Source: Colwellia sp. M166
Lineage (GTDB): Bacteria; Pseudomonadota; Gammaproteobacteria; Enterobacterales; Alteromonadaceae
Length of the DNA: 64,000 nucleotides
Direction: 5' to 3'
NCBI RefSeq assembly: GCF_024585285.1
Contig: NZ_CP040755.1
Coordinates: forward strand, 1,736,001-1,800,000
Part shown: piece after piece, positions 27,186 to 36,217 of the stretch
Numbering within the stretch: the stretch's first letter is position 1
How the letters are laid out: each line of letters starts with the position of its first letter
Notes under the pieces: generated by a model
Seen by the model: the letters and a program-made list of their open reading frames with translations, nothing else
What the model was told of the DNA's origin: nothing
Database searches by the model: none
Translations under genes and position numbers: made by a program

Positions 27186-28508
27186 CTAATTGATACGGCG
27201 AAAAACAGGTTTAATAGCATCACCAATTAAATAGCTATCAACACCTTGTTCTAGCGCTTTTTTATAAACACTAAAAGCTGAAGTTAATGCTTGTTTAGTT
27301 AGCGCCAGCTCGGTGTCACCATGCTGATACGATAATGCGATCCAAGGCATTAATACACCGCCTTTGATCATCTCTTGTGAAAACAACGTACGCATGGCTA
27401 AACAAGGCTGTCCTTTGCTATCGAGGGTCGTATAACTGGGGGAGCAGGCAATACCTGAACAGTAAATATAATCGTTAATAGCAAACGATTTAGCTAGCTG
27501 ATTAAATAAATCGATGAGCTGTTGACCAAATGACCAAAGATGCTCAATAACGGGATGTTGATTCATATACTTCATGGTTGCGACAAATGCACCAAGACCT
27601 GACATTTCAGCGCCATGCGTTGTCGATAACAAAAATAAACGTTCGCTACCCGCTTCTTCAATTGAGCCCAAAGACATGATGTCTTTCTTACCACCAACAG
27701 CCGCCACCGAAAAACCATTTGCCATCGCTTTGCCAAAAGTAGATAAATCAGCCTCAATATTGTAATAATGTTGCGCGCCCTTTAGGTGCCATCGAAAACC
27801 TGTGATCATTTCATCGAGGATAAAAACTATGCCATGCTTTTGGCATACGCGTTTTACATCATGTAAATAGTTTTCACCTGCATGGGTTTTAGAGGCACAA
27901 GGGTGAGTAATGGTACTTGGTTCTAACACTACACAGGCAAAGCGCTCTGGGTATTCATCAATCAACTCAATCAGTGAGGTAATATTATTATATTCAAAGG
28001 TTTTTGTTTGCTCGATCGTACTAGCCGGTATACCTCGTGTTATCGGAGTAGACGCTATAAACCAGTCATCATAGGAGAAAAAAGGATGATCTACGCAACG
28101 AGCAATCATTTCACGTCCAGTATAAGCACGTGCCAGTTTTATTGCCGCAGATACAGCGGTAGAGCCATTTTTGGTAAATTTAACCATATCAACCGAATCA
28201 ATTAAATCTACCAGTATCTCTGCAGCTTCTAGCTCAATTAACGACGCACGAGTTAAATTATTACCATTATTGATTTGCGCTATCGCCGCTTGATTAATAT
28301 CAGGGTTTGCATAACCTAAATGCACCGCTCTTAACGCCATACCATAATCTAAAAATTTATTACCTTGTTCATCATAAGTATAAGCCCCTTGGCCATTCCG
28401 TAGAATTTGCGGCGCATTAGCGGGGAATTGATCGAAGCCACGAGAATAAGTATGCGCACCACCAGGGATCACCTTAAGTAAGCGCTCAGTAAAGTTTTTA
28501 GCTGACAT
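27186..28508 (-). CDS. Class III PLP aminotransferase, glutamate-1-semialdehyde-aminomutase-like
   Basis: A 440-residue class III aminotransferase: KVIPGGAHTYSRG and LDYGMALRAVHLGYANPD at the N-terminus, KFTKNGSTAVSAAIKLARA for PLP phosphate binding, FILDEMITGFRW with the PLP Asp, and FGKAMANGFSVAAVGG with the Schiff-base Lys. It looks like HemL but sits between the CMP synthetase and PtmA-like genes, with AGGA before its ATG and 1 bp to its neighbour. I infer a sugar aminotransferase specific to nonulosonic acid or amino-sugar supply, not haem synthesis. It may replace PtmF or LegC of the Campylobacter pathway. Confidence 0.83.
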   Translation of the reverse strand: MSAKNFTERLLKVIPGGAHTYSRGFDQFPANAPQILRNGQGAYTYDEQGNKFLDYGMALRAVHLGYANPDINQAAIAQINNGNNLTRASLIELEAAEILVDLIDSVDMVKFTKNGSTAVSAAIKLARAYTGREMIARCVDHPFFSYDDWFIASTPITRGIPASTIEQTKTFEYNNITSLIELIDEYPERFACVVLEPSTITHPCASKTHAGENYLHDVKRVCQKHGIVFILDEMITGFRWHLKGAQHYYNIEADLSTFGKAMANGFSVAAVGGKKDIMSLGSIEEAGSERLFLLSTTHGAEMSGLGAFVATMKYMNQHPVIEHLWSFGQQLIDLFNQLAKSFAINDYIYCSGIACSPSYTTLDSKGQPCLAMRTLFSQEMIKGGVLMPWIALSYQHGDTELALTKQALTSAFSVYKKALEQGVDSYLIGDAIKPVFRRIN

Positions 28509-28509
28509 T

Positions 28510-29238
28510 TTATTCCTCTCTAACAGCTTTTATTTTATCTAAATTGTGCATAATCGCTTGTGCACAAATAAAGTCGGTTAAATCATCAATTTCGATGGCT
28601 TGCCATTTAGGCACAACATAACCAAGTGTGGCTTGGTGATAAAAACTTTTTTCTTTTAATAACGTTGGTATTTCAGAAAGATACAAAGAACCTTCATAGC
28701 GATAACAAGTAGCTAAGTCTTGACGACGAGTGCTACTGAACTTATCTTCATAAGCGGCAATCAGGCCATTTTTCGCCATAGTGACGTTAAAAGACGGATG
28801 GCCATCTTCATTTTTACAAATACCCACAATTGCGCTGGCCGAATGTTCAGAAACTAAACGTTCAATCGCTTTATCTATATCATTGCCAGTGGTAAATGGT
28901 GAGGTTGGCTCTAGTAATAAGACATAATCGAAATTTTGCTGACGCTGTGTATAGTAATCAAGACAATGAGCAACTACATCAAACGAGCTAGCGTGATCTG
29001 AAGCTAAATACGCTGGCCGAATAAACGGTACATTGGCATTATACTCGCGCGCCACCTCTGCTATAGCATGGTCGTCTGTCGAAACAATAATTTCGTCGAC
29101 ATATTGTGAGGCTTGCGCCGCCGCGATTGGCCAAGCAATTAAAGGTTTGCCTGCAAACGGCATAATATTTTTGCCTTTTAAGCCTTTACTGCCGCCACGC
29201 GCCGTAATCACAGCAAGAATACGCTTGTTGTCGATCAT
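28510..29238 (-). CDS. CMP-nonulosonate (legionaminate-type) cytidylyltransferase, PtmB/LegF-like
   Basis: A 242-residue NeuA-family enzyme with VITARGGSKGLKGKNIMPF (nucleotide loop), LLLEPTSPFTTGNDIDKAIE and a terminal WQAIEIDDLTDFICA metal-binding region. It would activate the nonulosonic acid made by the NeuB homologue as the CMP-sugar used by Maf transferases. Its start overlaps the ptmE stop (TAATG). It differs from the 380-residue cupin-bearing homologue at 3.7 kb, so the island has two different CMP-sugar synthetases. Confidence 0.9.
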   Translation of the reverse strand: MIDNKRILAVITARGGSKGLKGKNIMPFAGKPLIAWPIAAAQASQYVDEIIVSTDDHAIAEVAREYNANVPFIRPAYLASDHASSFDVVAHCLDYYTQRQQNFDYVLLLEPTSPFTTGNDIDKAIERLVSEHSASAIVGICKNEDGHPSFNVTMAKNGLIAAYEDKFSSTRRQDLATCYRYEGSLYLSEIPTLLKEKSFYHQATLGYVVPKWQAIEIDDLTDFICAQAIMHNLDKIKAVREE

Positions 29239-30290
29239 TAAAAATCCCGCTCATAATCATTTTGCGCGCGTTCAAAATCATTCATCTTACCGATATCTAA
29301 CCAGTATTCATGTAATGGGAAAATGGCAACATCTTCACCCGCTGACATTTGCGCTTCTAATAAGCTAGGCATATCAACACGGGTATTTTTCACTAAGGTT
29401 TTGATCAATTTTGGCTCAATGACATAAATGCCGGCATTGATGAAGTATTTTTGCCAAGGCTTTTCCACCATAGACGTGACACGTTCGCCGTCACTTTCAA
29501 TGACGCCATAAGGCACTTGAAATTCATATTCTGTGCCGCACATAGTACAAATGGCATCTTGTTTTTGATGGTAAGCTAAGAGGTTTTCAAAGTCGACCTT
29601 GGTTAAAATATCACCATTCATCATAATAATGGGAATATCAGGTAAGTTATCCGGTAGTAAACTTAATGCGCCACCGGTGCCCAGTGGAGAGCTTTCATGT
29701 ATGTATTGAATACTTACATCCCATTGACTACCATCTCCAAAATATTGCTTTATCATATCGGGCATAAAGTGTGTAGAAATGTAAAAATCATAAAAACCGG
29801 CGGCAATAAAGCTTTCTAAAATAGTTTCTAAAATGGGTTTACCGCCCACTTTAAGTAAGGGTTTTGGACAGGCATCGGTTAGCGGCTGTAAGCGTTTGCC
29901 AAAACCGCCTGCCATTAAAAAAACAGGGGTTTGATGTCGGCGCGTATCAATTACATGATGTAAGGTTTCTAAATTTATCAATACACCCTTTGCGTCGACA
30001 ATTGGCAGCGATAATATTTGTGCCCGCTTCATAATTGACAATAACTGCGCTCGAGTGCTGCTGGCTTGCGCGGTTTTTGGTGAAGCGTTCATTATTTCAG
30101 TGACTGGCGTATCTAATGCTTTATGGGCTAACAATGCTCGGCGCACATCACCGTCGGTGATCACCCCCACTAAGCAGAAGTTTTTGTCTACCACTAGGGC
30201 CACACGTAAGCCTTCAGCATTTATAGCTTCAATGGCCTGGCCCATAGTTGCGGATTGCTCTAAAATGACATTTTTCCAATTCGAACTCAT
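29238..30290 (-). CDS. CBS-domain nucleotidyltransferase, PtmE-like (GlcN-1-P guanylyltransferase)
   Basis: Residues ~5-115 are a pair of CBS domains (AINAEGLRVALVVDKN, VGVITDGDVRRALL, ILSLPIVDAKGVLI), and residues ~120-345 a sugar-phosphate nucleotidyltransferase with VFLMAGGFGKRLQPLTDACP, KPLLKVGGKPILETIL, MNGDILTKVDF and NAGIYVIEP. This architecture is that of PtmE, which makes GDP-glucosamine for the GDP-linked legionaminic acid pathway. It is the first gene of the five-gene set running to the acyltransferase. The CBS pair may sense adenosine nucleotides. Confidence 0.85.
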   Translation of the reverse strand: MSSNWKNVILEQSATMGQAIEAINAEGLRVALVVDKNFCLVGVITDGDVRRALLAHKALDTPVTEIMNASPKTAQASSTRAQLLSIMKRAQILSLPIVDAKGVLINLETLHHVIDTRRHQTPVFLMAGGFGKRLQPLTDACPKPLLKVGGKPILETILESFIAAGFYDFYISTHFMPDMIKQYFGDGSQWDVSIQYIHESSPLGTGGALSLLPDNLPDIPIIMMNGDILTKVDFENLLAYHQKQDAICTMCGTEYEFQVPYGVIESDGERVTSMVEKPWQKYFINAGIYVIEPKLIKTLVKNTRVDMPSLLEAQMSAGEDVAIFPLHEYWLDIGKMNDFERAQNDYERDF

Positions 30291-30544
30291 AACTCAGCCC
30301 TTACAACGATGAATTTATTAGCTTTTACATCAATAAGCATACCTTGCAGACACTATTAACACTAGCAAGAACCTTAAATGCTTGAGGTATTTATTCACGA
30401 AAGACCGCAAGTGTTATTCATTTGCACAAAATATGCCAAATTCCTGTCGATAAATTGACTTTACTATAGCGCAGCCTAAGCTAATCACCTTATTAGTCTA
30501 CTTTTACTCGCAAGTAATGCCCTTTGCCCAACGCTTATTGCAAT

Positions 30545-30560
30545 TGGCTTAGAAGTTGCT
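30545..30560 (+). promoter_or_regulatory. Candidate sigma-54 promoter for the oxygenase/GSCFA gene
   Basis: TGGCTTAGAAGTTGCT has the GG and GC pairs in the -24/-12 spacing, with a full TTGCT -12 element, 65 bp upstream of the + strand ATG at 30625. It lies in the 334-bp gap (30291-30624) between ptmE and this gene, where I see no other gene. The -24 half deviates from TGGCAC at two bases. It would place the gene under the same regulator as the flagellar operons. Confidence 0.55.
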
Positions 30561-30624
30561 TTCATTTGCTATAGCAACAATCTAATTTTTGGTTCTGTAC
30601 TAATTTTAAAACCTAAGGTAGCTT

Positions 30625-32742
30625 ATGTCGATTTTTGATAGCTCACAAATAAAACCTACGTTAATCAATAACAATGCTTATATTTTGCAGCCCAATGTTT
30701 ACCTTGAGATCGCTCAGCACTTAGAAGTTGAGCACAACTATGCAAAATTAGATCAAATGGCCATGGCCAGTTTTTCCCGTCAACAGCAATGTATTAAAAC
30801 ACCATTAAAAAGCGAACAAATACATCTACTTGAAAATCATTTACCAAAAGAACTTTGCCAGAGCTTAATCGAAGAATTTGAACAAAACCCTGAAGGCATC
30901 AAACATCCCAGCGTATTATCAGTATTGCTACCACAAATTTTCAATGACGATTTAGATCAACAACTCATTTCCTATTTTAACAGTGAGTATTGTGTTTTTT
31001 GGTGGGCAATATATAAAATAGGTGATGAAATAACAGAGCAAGACTATTCCACAAGATGGCATGCAGATGGTGGTCCACGTAAACATTTAAAGGTACTGAC
31101 CTATCTTAATGATTATGATGAGCACGGCAGCGATACAGCATATTTAGATGTTGCCACAACAGATAAGTTAAAAACCGTTGGCTACATATTAAATAATATA
31201 GAAAATCGCGTAACCGACCTCAGTGAGTTGTGCCAACATTTTGACATTAGTTTTGCGCCAAAATATGTTCAGCCCCATACTGGCGATAGTATTATTTTCA
31301 ACCCCAACCAAGTAGCACATCAAGCTAGACCCAGTAAAAATAAAATCCCTCGTTATGTGCTAAGTTTCTGCGTACTACAAAGTGAACAAAACTGGCAAAC
31401 AGTTGCCGAAAATGATTATGTCGCCAGTTATGGTGCAAAACAATTCCAAGGGTTTGCTAATACGATATTAAAATTCAAGGCCGACACGCATGAAAATGAG
31501 CTGATTGAAATTCCGAAAAATAACGAAATAAAATCATTAACCCATGTTAAATTACTACTTAATAGCATATTTTCAAACCCTGATATTGTACAAGCGCTAT
31601 ACGATTATATTTATCAAAAAGATGCTAAGTTAATTAACTGTGCAACTGCTACTGACCTGCTACACCTATGTAAAAAAATAATTCAAGCGCAGCTTAATCC
31701 CGATCCCAGCGTAAAAATTAATAAAAATATAGTACAAGCATTAATGGATCTTGCTCATTATCAAGAAAATTTAGTCGCCAGTTATGATAAATATAGTCCG
31801 GTAAACAAACCGAATCCACATGCTATTTTTTGGCCAAATCCAATACACGAAAAACACCCTAGCAGCCGATTCCAACAAGCGCCATTTGTTAAGAAATATC
31901 CCATTATGGATATGCAAACCCCCATCGGCTCGGCCGGTAGCTGTTTTGCCTTTGAAATATCGAAATACTTTCAACAGCACGGATATAACTATGTCATCAC
32001 CGAGAGAAATGATAACCCTGAGTCTGGTTTAGTGATTGATGGTTATACACCAGGCGACTCCATTGCTAAGTTTTGTGCAAATTATGGCATTTTATTCAAT
32101 AGTCCAAGTTTCAAGCAATTGGCTGAAAAAGCTTTCGCCGTTAAAAGCTTTGATAAAATTTTGATTGAATCGGAGCATGGAATCTATCTAGACCCTTATA
32201 GAGAAAATGTTTTTTTTCGCTCTCAGCAGGCCTATTTAAACGATTATCAATCACATCTCGATGCGGTTAAACAATCGTTTTTAAGCTGTAAAATTTTTGT
32301 CGTGACCTTAGGCTTAAACGAATGTTGGCAGCTTCACGACGGAACGGTTATGTCACGAAATCCACGAGAGAATATGTTTCAGCTCGTTCAACATAAAGTA
32401 CTCAGTGTTGAAGAAAATGTCGCAAACATTCAAGCATTTTTTGACATTATCAAACAACATAATCCTGACTTTAAACTGATTATCAGCGTTTCACCTGTGC
32501 CATTTTTAGCCACGGGTCGAGCTGATGAGCATCATATCATCACCGCTAATAGTCATTCAAAAGCGGTATTACTCGTTGCAGCTCATCAGCTAGTGGAAAA
32601 CAATGACGATATGTATTATTTACCTAGCTATGAACTGGTGACACAGTGTGCAGAAGACGCATGGTGTGATGATCATCGACATGTCAAAACTGATGTAGTA
32701 GAAAGAGTAGTGAAAATGTTTGAAGAAATCTTCGTAAAATAG
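30625..32742 (+). CDS. Fusion of 2OG-Fe(II) oxygenase-like domain and GSCFA domain
   Basis: The 705-residue protein appears to join two catalytic modules. Residues ~60-260 look like a 2-oxoglutarate/Fe(II) dioxygenase: RWHADGGPRKHLKVLTYL gives the HxD motif and IIFNPNQVAHQARPSKNK the distal His and 2OG-binding Arg. Residues ~425-700 are a GSCFA domain, an SGNH-like hydrolase/acyltransferase family, with IGSAGSCFAFEISKYFQQ and FVVTLGLNECWQ. A region of about 160 residues between them is helical and unassigned. There is no signal peptide, so it acts in the cytoplasm. It lies alone on the + strand inside the legionaminic set. A role in hydroxylating and acylating or deacylating a sugar or flagellin is possible, unproven. 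Confidence 0.75.
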   Translation: MSIFDSSQIKPTLINNNAYILQPNVYLEIAQHLEVEHNYAKLDQMAMASFSRQQQCIKTPLKSEQIHLLENHLPKELCQSLIEEFEQNPEGIKHPSVLSVLLPQIFNDDLDQQLISYFNSEYCVFWWAIYKIGDEITEQDYSTRWHADGGPRKHLKVLTYLNDYDEHGSDTAYLDVATTDKLKTVGYILNNIENRVTDLSELCQHFDISFAPKYVQPHTGDSIIFNPNQVAHQARPSKNKIPRYVLSFCVLQSEQNWQTVAENDYVASYGAKQFQGFANTILKFKADTHENELIEIPKNNEIKSLTHVKLLLNSIFSNPDIVQALYDYIYQKDAKLINCATATDLLHLCKKIIQAQLNPDPSVKINKNIVQALMDLAHYQENLVASYDKYSPVNKPNPHAIFWPNPIHEKHPSSRFQQAPFVKKYPIMDMQTPIGSAGSCFAFEISKYFQQHGYNYVITERNDNPESGLVIDGYTPGDSIAKFCANYGILFNSPSFKQLAEKAFAVKSFDKILIESEHGIYLDPYRENVFFRSQQAYLNDYQSHLDAVKQSFLSCKIFVVTLGLNECWQLHDGTVMSRNPRENMFQLVQHKVLSVEENVANIQAFFDIIKQHNPDFKLIISVSPVPFLATGRADEHHIITANSHSKAVLLVAAHQLVENNDDMYYLPSYELVTQCAEDAWCDDHRHVKTDVVERVVKMFEEIFVK

Positions 32743-32792
32743 CGGCCTAAAGTTGCGCTATTAACGTTTATACATACTGCTTTCAACGACGG

Positions 32793-32828
32793 AAATAGCG
32801 AGATAATGATCATATTATCGCGCTATTT
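32793..32828. terminator. Long hairpin between convergent genes
   Basis: AAATAGCG and CGCTATTT flank GATAAT and ATTATC, giving a 14-bp stem with one mismatch around a six-base loop. It lies between the convergent GSCFA fusion gene and neuB homologue, where a bidirectional terminator is expected. There is no long T-run on either side, so it is a weaker call than the other terminators. Confidence 0.5.
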
Positions 32829-32868
32829 ATAGTGTTATCGAGTAAATGACAATCAAAAAAAGTGTCAA

Positions 32869-33963
32869 TCACTCGGTTAGTAAATCTCCTGCTTGATAAT
32901 CCCTTACTGACGACTTGCCCAACAAAGCCCAGTATTTATCCGGCGACATGCCATTACCCGGCCGTTTTATCGCTAAATTTTCTTTCGTAAACACGTCTCC
33001 TTGTTTAATATCACTTGCTGCCACTAAACTTTTTCGTGCCGCGACCATGTTCTGGCACTCTGTTGCTGTTGGTTGCTTAATACCATCGCCAAAGGCACTT
33101 TCTACCTCTCGAATAGCCTTAACCATAGCGCTTAGTTCATCTGGCTCTAATGAAGCACGATGATCAGGCCCAGGCAAATTTCGATCTAAAGTAAAATGTT
33201 TTTCAATCACTTTTGCACCACGAGCTACGGTCGCTATAGGAATAGTAATCCCTTGACTATGATCAGAGTACCCCACCGCTAATAAAAATTCGTTTTTGAG
33301 ACTATCCATTGCGAGCATATTGACATGATGCGCTGGAGTCGGATATTCCGTACTACAATGGAGTAAAGTTACCTGTTCTTGCAGCAACCTTTGACCTAGT
33401 TCAGAATGAAATGCCTGACTAAAAGCGGCACTGTTTGGTGCGCTTGCTAGCATTTTCCCTCGAGACTGTAATAAACCAAAGGCAATCACCTCAAGGGCTT
33501 TTTTTACTTCGCTCAATGTCGCCATGCCAGTGGATAAAATTAGCTGACATCCGGTCAGTGCATGCGCCAAGACAAAAGGCGCATTAGTCAGCTCGCCGGA
33601 CGGTATTTTTAACTGCTTTAAGTTCAATTCTTCAACCAAGAAAGCTAAGCTTTCATCGTCAAATGCCGTCGATAGGTAAGCGATACCGCAAGCATCACAA
33701 TAGGCTTTAACTCGCTGATGAGCCCCAAAGCTTAACTCTAGCCGCTTAAGCATCTGCAACTGCGATTCAACTTTACCGATATTTTTGCTTTGATAGCTTG
33801 CCTGCTTTGCGGTAGCAGTAACTAAGTTCTCAGCTTTAAACGTTTGAAACTTAACTACATCTACACCGGCCAATACTGCAGCATCAACCAAAGCTAAGGC
33901 TTTACTCTCGTCGCCATTATGATTAACCCCTGCTTCAGCAATAATTAAGACTTTGTTATCCAT
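32869..33963 (-). CDS. NeuB-family nonulosonic acid synthase (LegI/PseI/NeuB)
   Basis: The enzyme condenses phosphoenolpyruvate with a 6-carbon amino sugar to a 9-carbon nonulosonic acid. The 364-residue protein has IIAEAGVNHNGDESKAL, VVKFQTFKAENLVT, IPSGELTNAPFVLAHAL, VGYSDHSQGITIPIA, KVIEKHFTLDRNLPGPDH and a C-terminal SAF domain (about 305-364, RKSLVAASDIKQGDVFT). Company with NeuC- and LegB-type genes favours a legionaminic acid synthase over PseI. An AAGG Shine-Dalgarno precedes the ATG, 19 bp after the NeuC-type gene. Confidence 0.9.
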   Translation of the reverse strand: MDNKVLIIAEAGVNHNGDESKALALVDAAVLAGVDVVKFQTFKAENLVTATAKQASYQSKNIGKVESQLQMLKRLELSFGAHQRVKAYCDACGIAYLSTAFDDESLAFLVEELNLKQLKIPSGELTNAPFVLAHALTGCQLILSTGMATLSEVKKALEVIAFGLLQSRGKMLASAPNSAAFSQAFHSELGQRLLQEQVTLLHCSTEYPTPAHHVNMLAMDSLKNEFLLAVGYSDHSQGITIPIATVARGAKVIEKHFTLDRNLPGPDHRASLEPDELSAMVKAIREVESAFGDGIKQPTATECQNMVAARKSLVAASDIKQGDVFTKENLAIKRPGNGMSPDKYWALLGKSSVRDYQAGDLLTE

Positions 33964-33982
33964 GGTTTACCTTAATAGTTCA

Positions 33983-35170
33983 CTATGCATTGTCGGTATA
34001 CGGCGCTAAATCGTAAAATGACTTCTGAGTCGAGAATGTGCCTTCGACAAGCACTTGCACAATGCGCTCGCTAGTCGTTAGCTCTGGTTGGTTATTATTA
34101 CCTGTTAATGCATAAGGGTTATCGCCACTTAAGTTAACTTGCCCTTGATCAACGCGCTTTAGTGCCTGTTCAATGTCACTTTGCTGTACAGTACAATGAA
34201 TAATAGAGTTAGCTGCCATACGTCCGGCTTGCCTTTGGCCGATATTAATTGACGGAACATTAAAAGCTGGCACTTCAATAATGCCGCTTGAAGAATTGCC
34301 GATGACGGCCGCTGCATATTTAACAGCCGAGAAATATTTCAAAAAACCTAACGTCGGAATGGCTAAAATGCGCTCAGGAAATTGTCCTGCTAAACACTCA
34401 ATTTGCTTAATAATTTCACGGCCACCATCATCAGCATTTGGATAGGTAATAATAAGTTGATGATGCGGATATTTTTCGAGCGCCGCAATAATTGCGTTAA
34501 AGCTAGCTAAGGGCGGTTCATCGGCTAACGTCGCACTGTGATAAGTTAACAGAAAATATTTTTCCCCTAGGTCAAAACCTAGTTGTGCTTGCAGCTCAGT
34601 TTTTGATAAAAAGGTATGGTGCTTGGTAATATTTTCTAACCCTAACGAGCCAACACAATGCACAGTGTCAGGCGCTTCACCTAATTGAATAACACGCTGA
34701 CGATACGCTTGATTCGCCGTAAAATGCACAGTAGAGAGTTTTGTTATAGCATGACGAATGGCATCATCTTTTGCTCCCTGAGTAATTTCACCGCCATGAA
34801 TATGAGCAACGGGTATATTGAGTAACATAGCAGTTTGCACTACGGCTAGGGCCTCAAAACGGTCACCTAGCACCACTAAAACATCCGGGGTTAATCGTTG
34901 TAAACTATCAGCGAAACCAATAATGCCTATGCCGACGCTTTTCGCGCAACCAACCGGGGTATTGGACGATAACAGCATTTCAATTTTTTCATCAACGACA
35001 AAACCATCATTAACAATGTCTGTCACCGAATTACCAAATTCTGGCGACAAATGCATGCCAGCTACCATTAACTGTAAATTAAGTTCGCTATGCGCCTTAA
35101 TGGCTTTTAGCAATGGGAAAAGTATACCGTACTCTGCTCTAGTGCCGGTAAATACAGCAATTTTTTTCAT
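33983..35170 (-). CDS. Hydrolysing UDP/GDP-sugar 2-epimerase (NeuC/LegG-like)
   Basis: A 395-residue GT-B-like epimerase with FTGTRAEYGILFPLLKA, VLVVLGDRFEALAVV, PVAHIHGGEITQGAKDDAIR and IGNSSSGIIEVPAF, the NeuC signature set. NeuC/LegG hydrolyses the nucleotide while inverting C2, releasing ManNAc or 2,4-diacetamido-2,4,6-trideoxymannose for NeuB/LegI. With the adjacent LegB-type dehydratase, the LegG function is more likely than sialic acid NeuC. It is 13 bp after legB and 19 bp before the NeuB gene. Confidence 0.9.
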   Translation of the reverse strand: MKKIAVFTGTRAEYGILFPLLKAIKAHSELNLQLMVAGMHLSPEFGNSVTDIVNDGFVVDEKIEMLLSSNTPVGCAKSVGIGIIGFADSLQRLTPDVLVVLGDRFEALAVVQTAMLLNIPVAHIHGGEITQGAKDDAIRHAITKLSTVHFTANQAYRQRVIQLGEAPDTVHCVGSLGLENITKHHTFLSKTELQAQLGFDLGEKYFLLTYHSATLADEPPLASFNAIIAALEKYPHHQLIITYPNADDGGREIIKQIECLAGQFPERILAIPTLGFLKYFSAVKYAAAVIGNSSSGIIEVPAFNVPSINIGQRQAGRMAANSIIHCTVQQSDIEQALKRVDQGQVNLSGDNPYALTGNNNQPELTTSERIVQVLVEGTFSTQKSFYDLAPYTDNA

Positions 35171-35183
35171 CAGCCTAGCCTTG

Positions 35184-36167
35184 TTATACGTTGTAAATAT
35201 TGTGTTTATATTTACTTAAATTTTCTGGTTGCGTAAACCATTGCACCGTTTTACTTAAGCCTTCTTCAAGAGATAATTTTGGCGTGAAATTTGTTAAGCG
35301 AGTCATTTTTTTATTGTCACACCAAAGTCGAAATACTTCAGATTTTTCTGGTCGGAGACGTTGTTGGTCGCTGATAAACTCAACATCGCTAGCCATAATA
35401 TTTTTTATTAAATTTAAGGTGTCAGCCATGCTAATTTCATAATTAGAACCAATATTGATGACTTCACCAAAAGCCTGTTTACAGTTTGCTATCGCAATAA
35501 AACCTTCACAAGTATCGCTGACATAATTGAAATCGCGCGTTGGTGATAAATCGCCTAACTTAATTTGTTTTTCACCATTAGCAATTTGACTAATTATCGT
35601 TGGAATAATAGCGCGAGCCGATTGACGTGGTCCATAAGTATTAAAAGGTCGAGCAATTGATAAGGGTAATTCAAAGGCATTGTAATAGCTCATCGCCATT
35701 GCATCAGCACCTATTTTAGATGCGCTATAGGGTGACTGCGCTTGCAACGGATGCTTTTCATCAATCGGCACATATTGCGCGGTGCCATAAACCTCACTGG
35801 TTGAGGTATGAATAACTCGGCTAACACCATTATCTCTTGCCGCCTGACAGATATTTAAGGTGCCGGTAACATTAGTGGCAACATAACTTTCAGGAGCCAC
35901 ATATGAATAAGGTATGGCGATCAAAGCGGCTAAATGATAAATAGTATCGATATTTTTTGTGATATGACGACAAAAATAAGGGTCACGAATATCACCATTG
36001 AGCACTTCAATATCATCTAAACAGTTTATATCTTCAAGCCAGCCCCAATAATTAAACGAGTTATAAAGTGATAAGGCCTTAACCTTGTAACCTTTTTTTA
36101 CCAGCATTTCGACTAGATGCGAACCAATAAAACCATCAGCACCTGTGACTAAAACTGTTTCTTTCAT
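35184..36167 (-). CDS. legB: LegB-like GDP/UDP-GlcNAc 4,6-dehydratase (extended SDR)
   Basis: A 327-residue extended SDR with VLVTGADGFIGSHLVEML, YHLAALIAIPYSYVAPESYV, TSTSEVYGTAQYVPI, the SPYSASK catalytic pair and RPFNTYGPRQSARAIIPT. The IPYSY and TSEVYGTA segments match LegB-type dehydratases that start legionaminic acid synthesis. AAGG lies 7 nt before the ATG. It is the first gene of the legB-legG-neuB operon and begins just after the terminator that closes the flagellar maf transcript. Confidence 0.87.
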   Translation of the reverse strand: MKETVLVTGADGFIGSHLVEMLVKKGYKVKALSLYNSFNYWGWLEDINCLDDIEVLNGDIRDPYFCRHITKNIDTIYHLAALIAIPYSYVAPESYVATNVTGTLNICQAARDNGVSRVIHTSTSEVYGTAQYVPIDEKHPLQAQSPYSASKIGADAMAMSYYNAFELPLSIARPFNTYGPRQSARAIIPTIISQIANGEKQIKLGDLSPTRDFNYVSDTCEGFIAIANCKQAFGEVINIGSNYEISMADTLNLIKNIMASDVEFISDQQRLRPEKSEVFRLWCDNKKMTRLTNFTPKLSLEEGLSKTVQWFTQPENLSKYKHNIYNV

Positions 36168-36182
36168 TGTATTACCTTTAAA

Positions 36183-36209
36183 TAAAAAGCCCCTTAATGA
36201 GGGGCTTTA
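36183..36209 (-). terminator. Rho-independent terminator after the Maf gene
   Basis: Read leftward, AAAGCCCCT CATTA AGGGGCTTT is a 9-bp perfect stem followed by TTATTT. It lies 8 bp after the Maf stop and before legB, so it separates the flagellar fliD-maf transcript from the legB operon, which must then have its own promoter or rely on read-through. Confidence 0.85.
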
Positions 36210-36217
36210 TCAGACAA

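Noticed and set aside
27186..28508. Housekeeping hemL (haem pathway)
   Set aside because: It overlaps a nonulosonic-acid gene set by position; sequence is HemL-like but the context favours a sugar aminotransferase. Kept as an open alternative.
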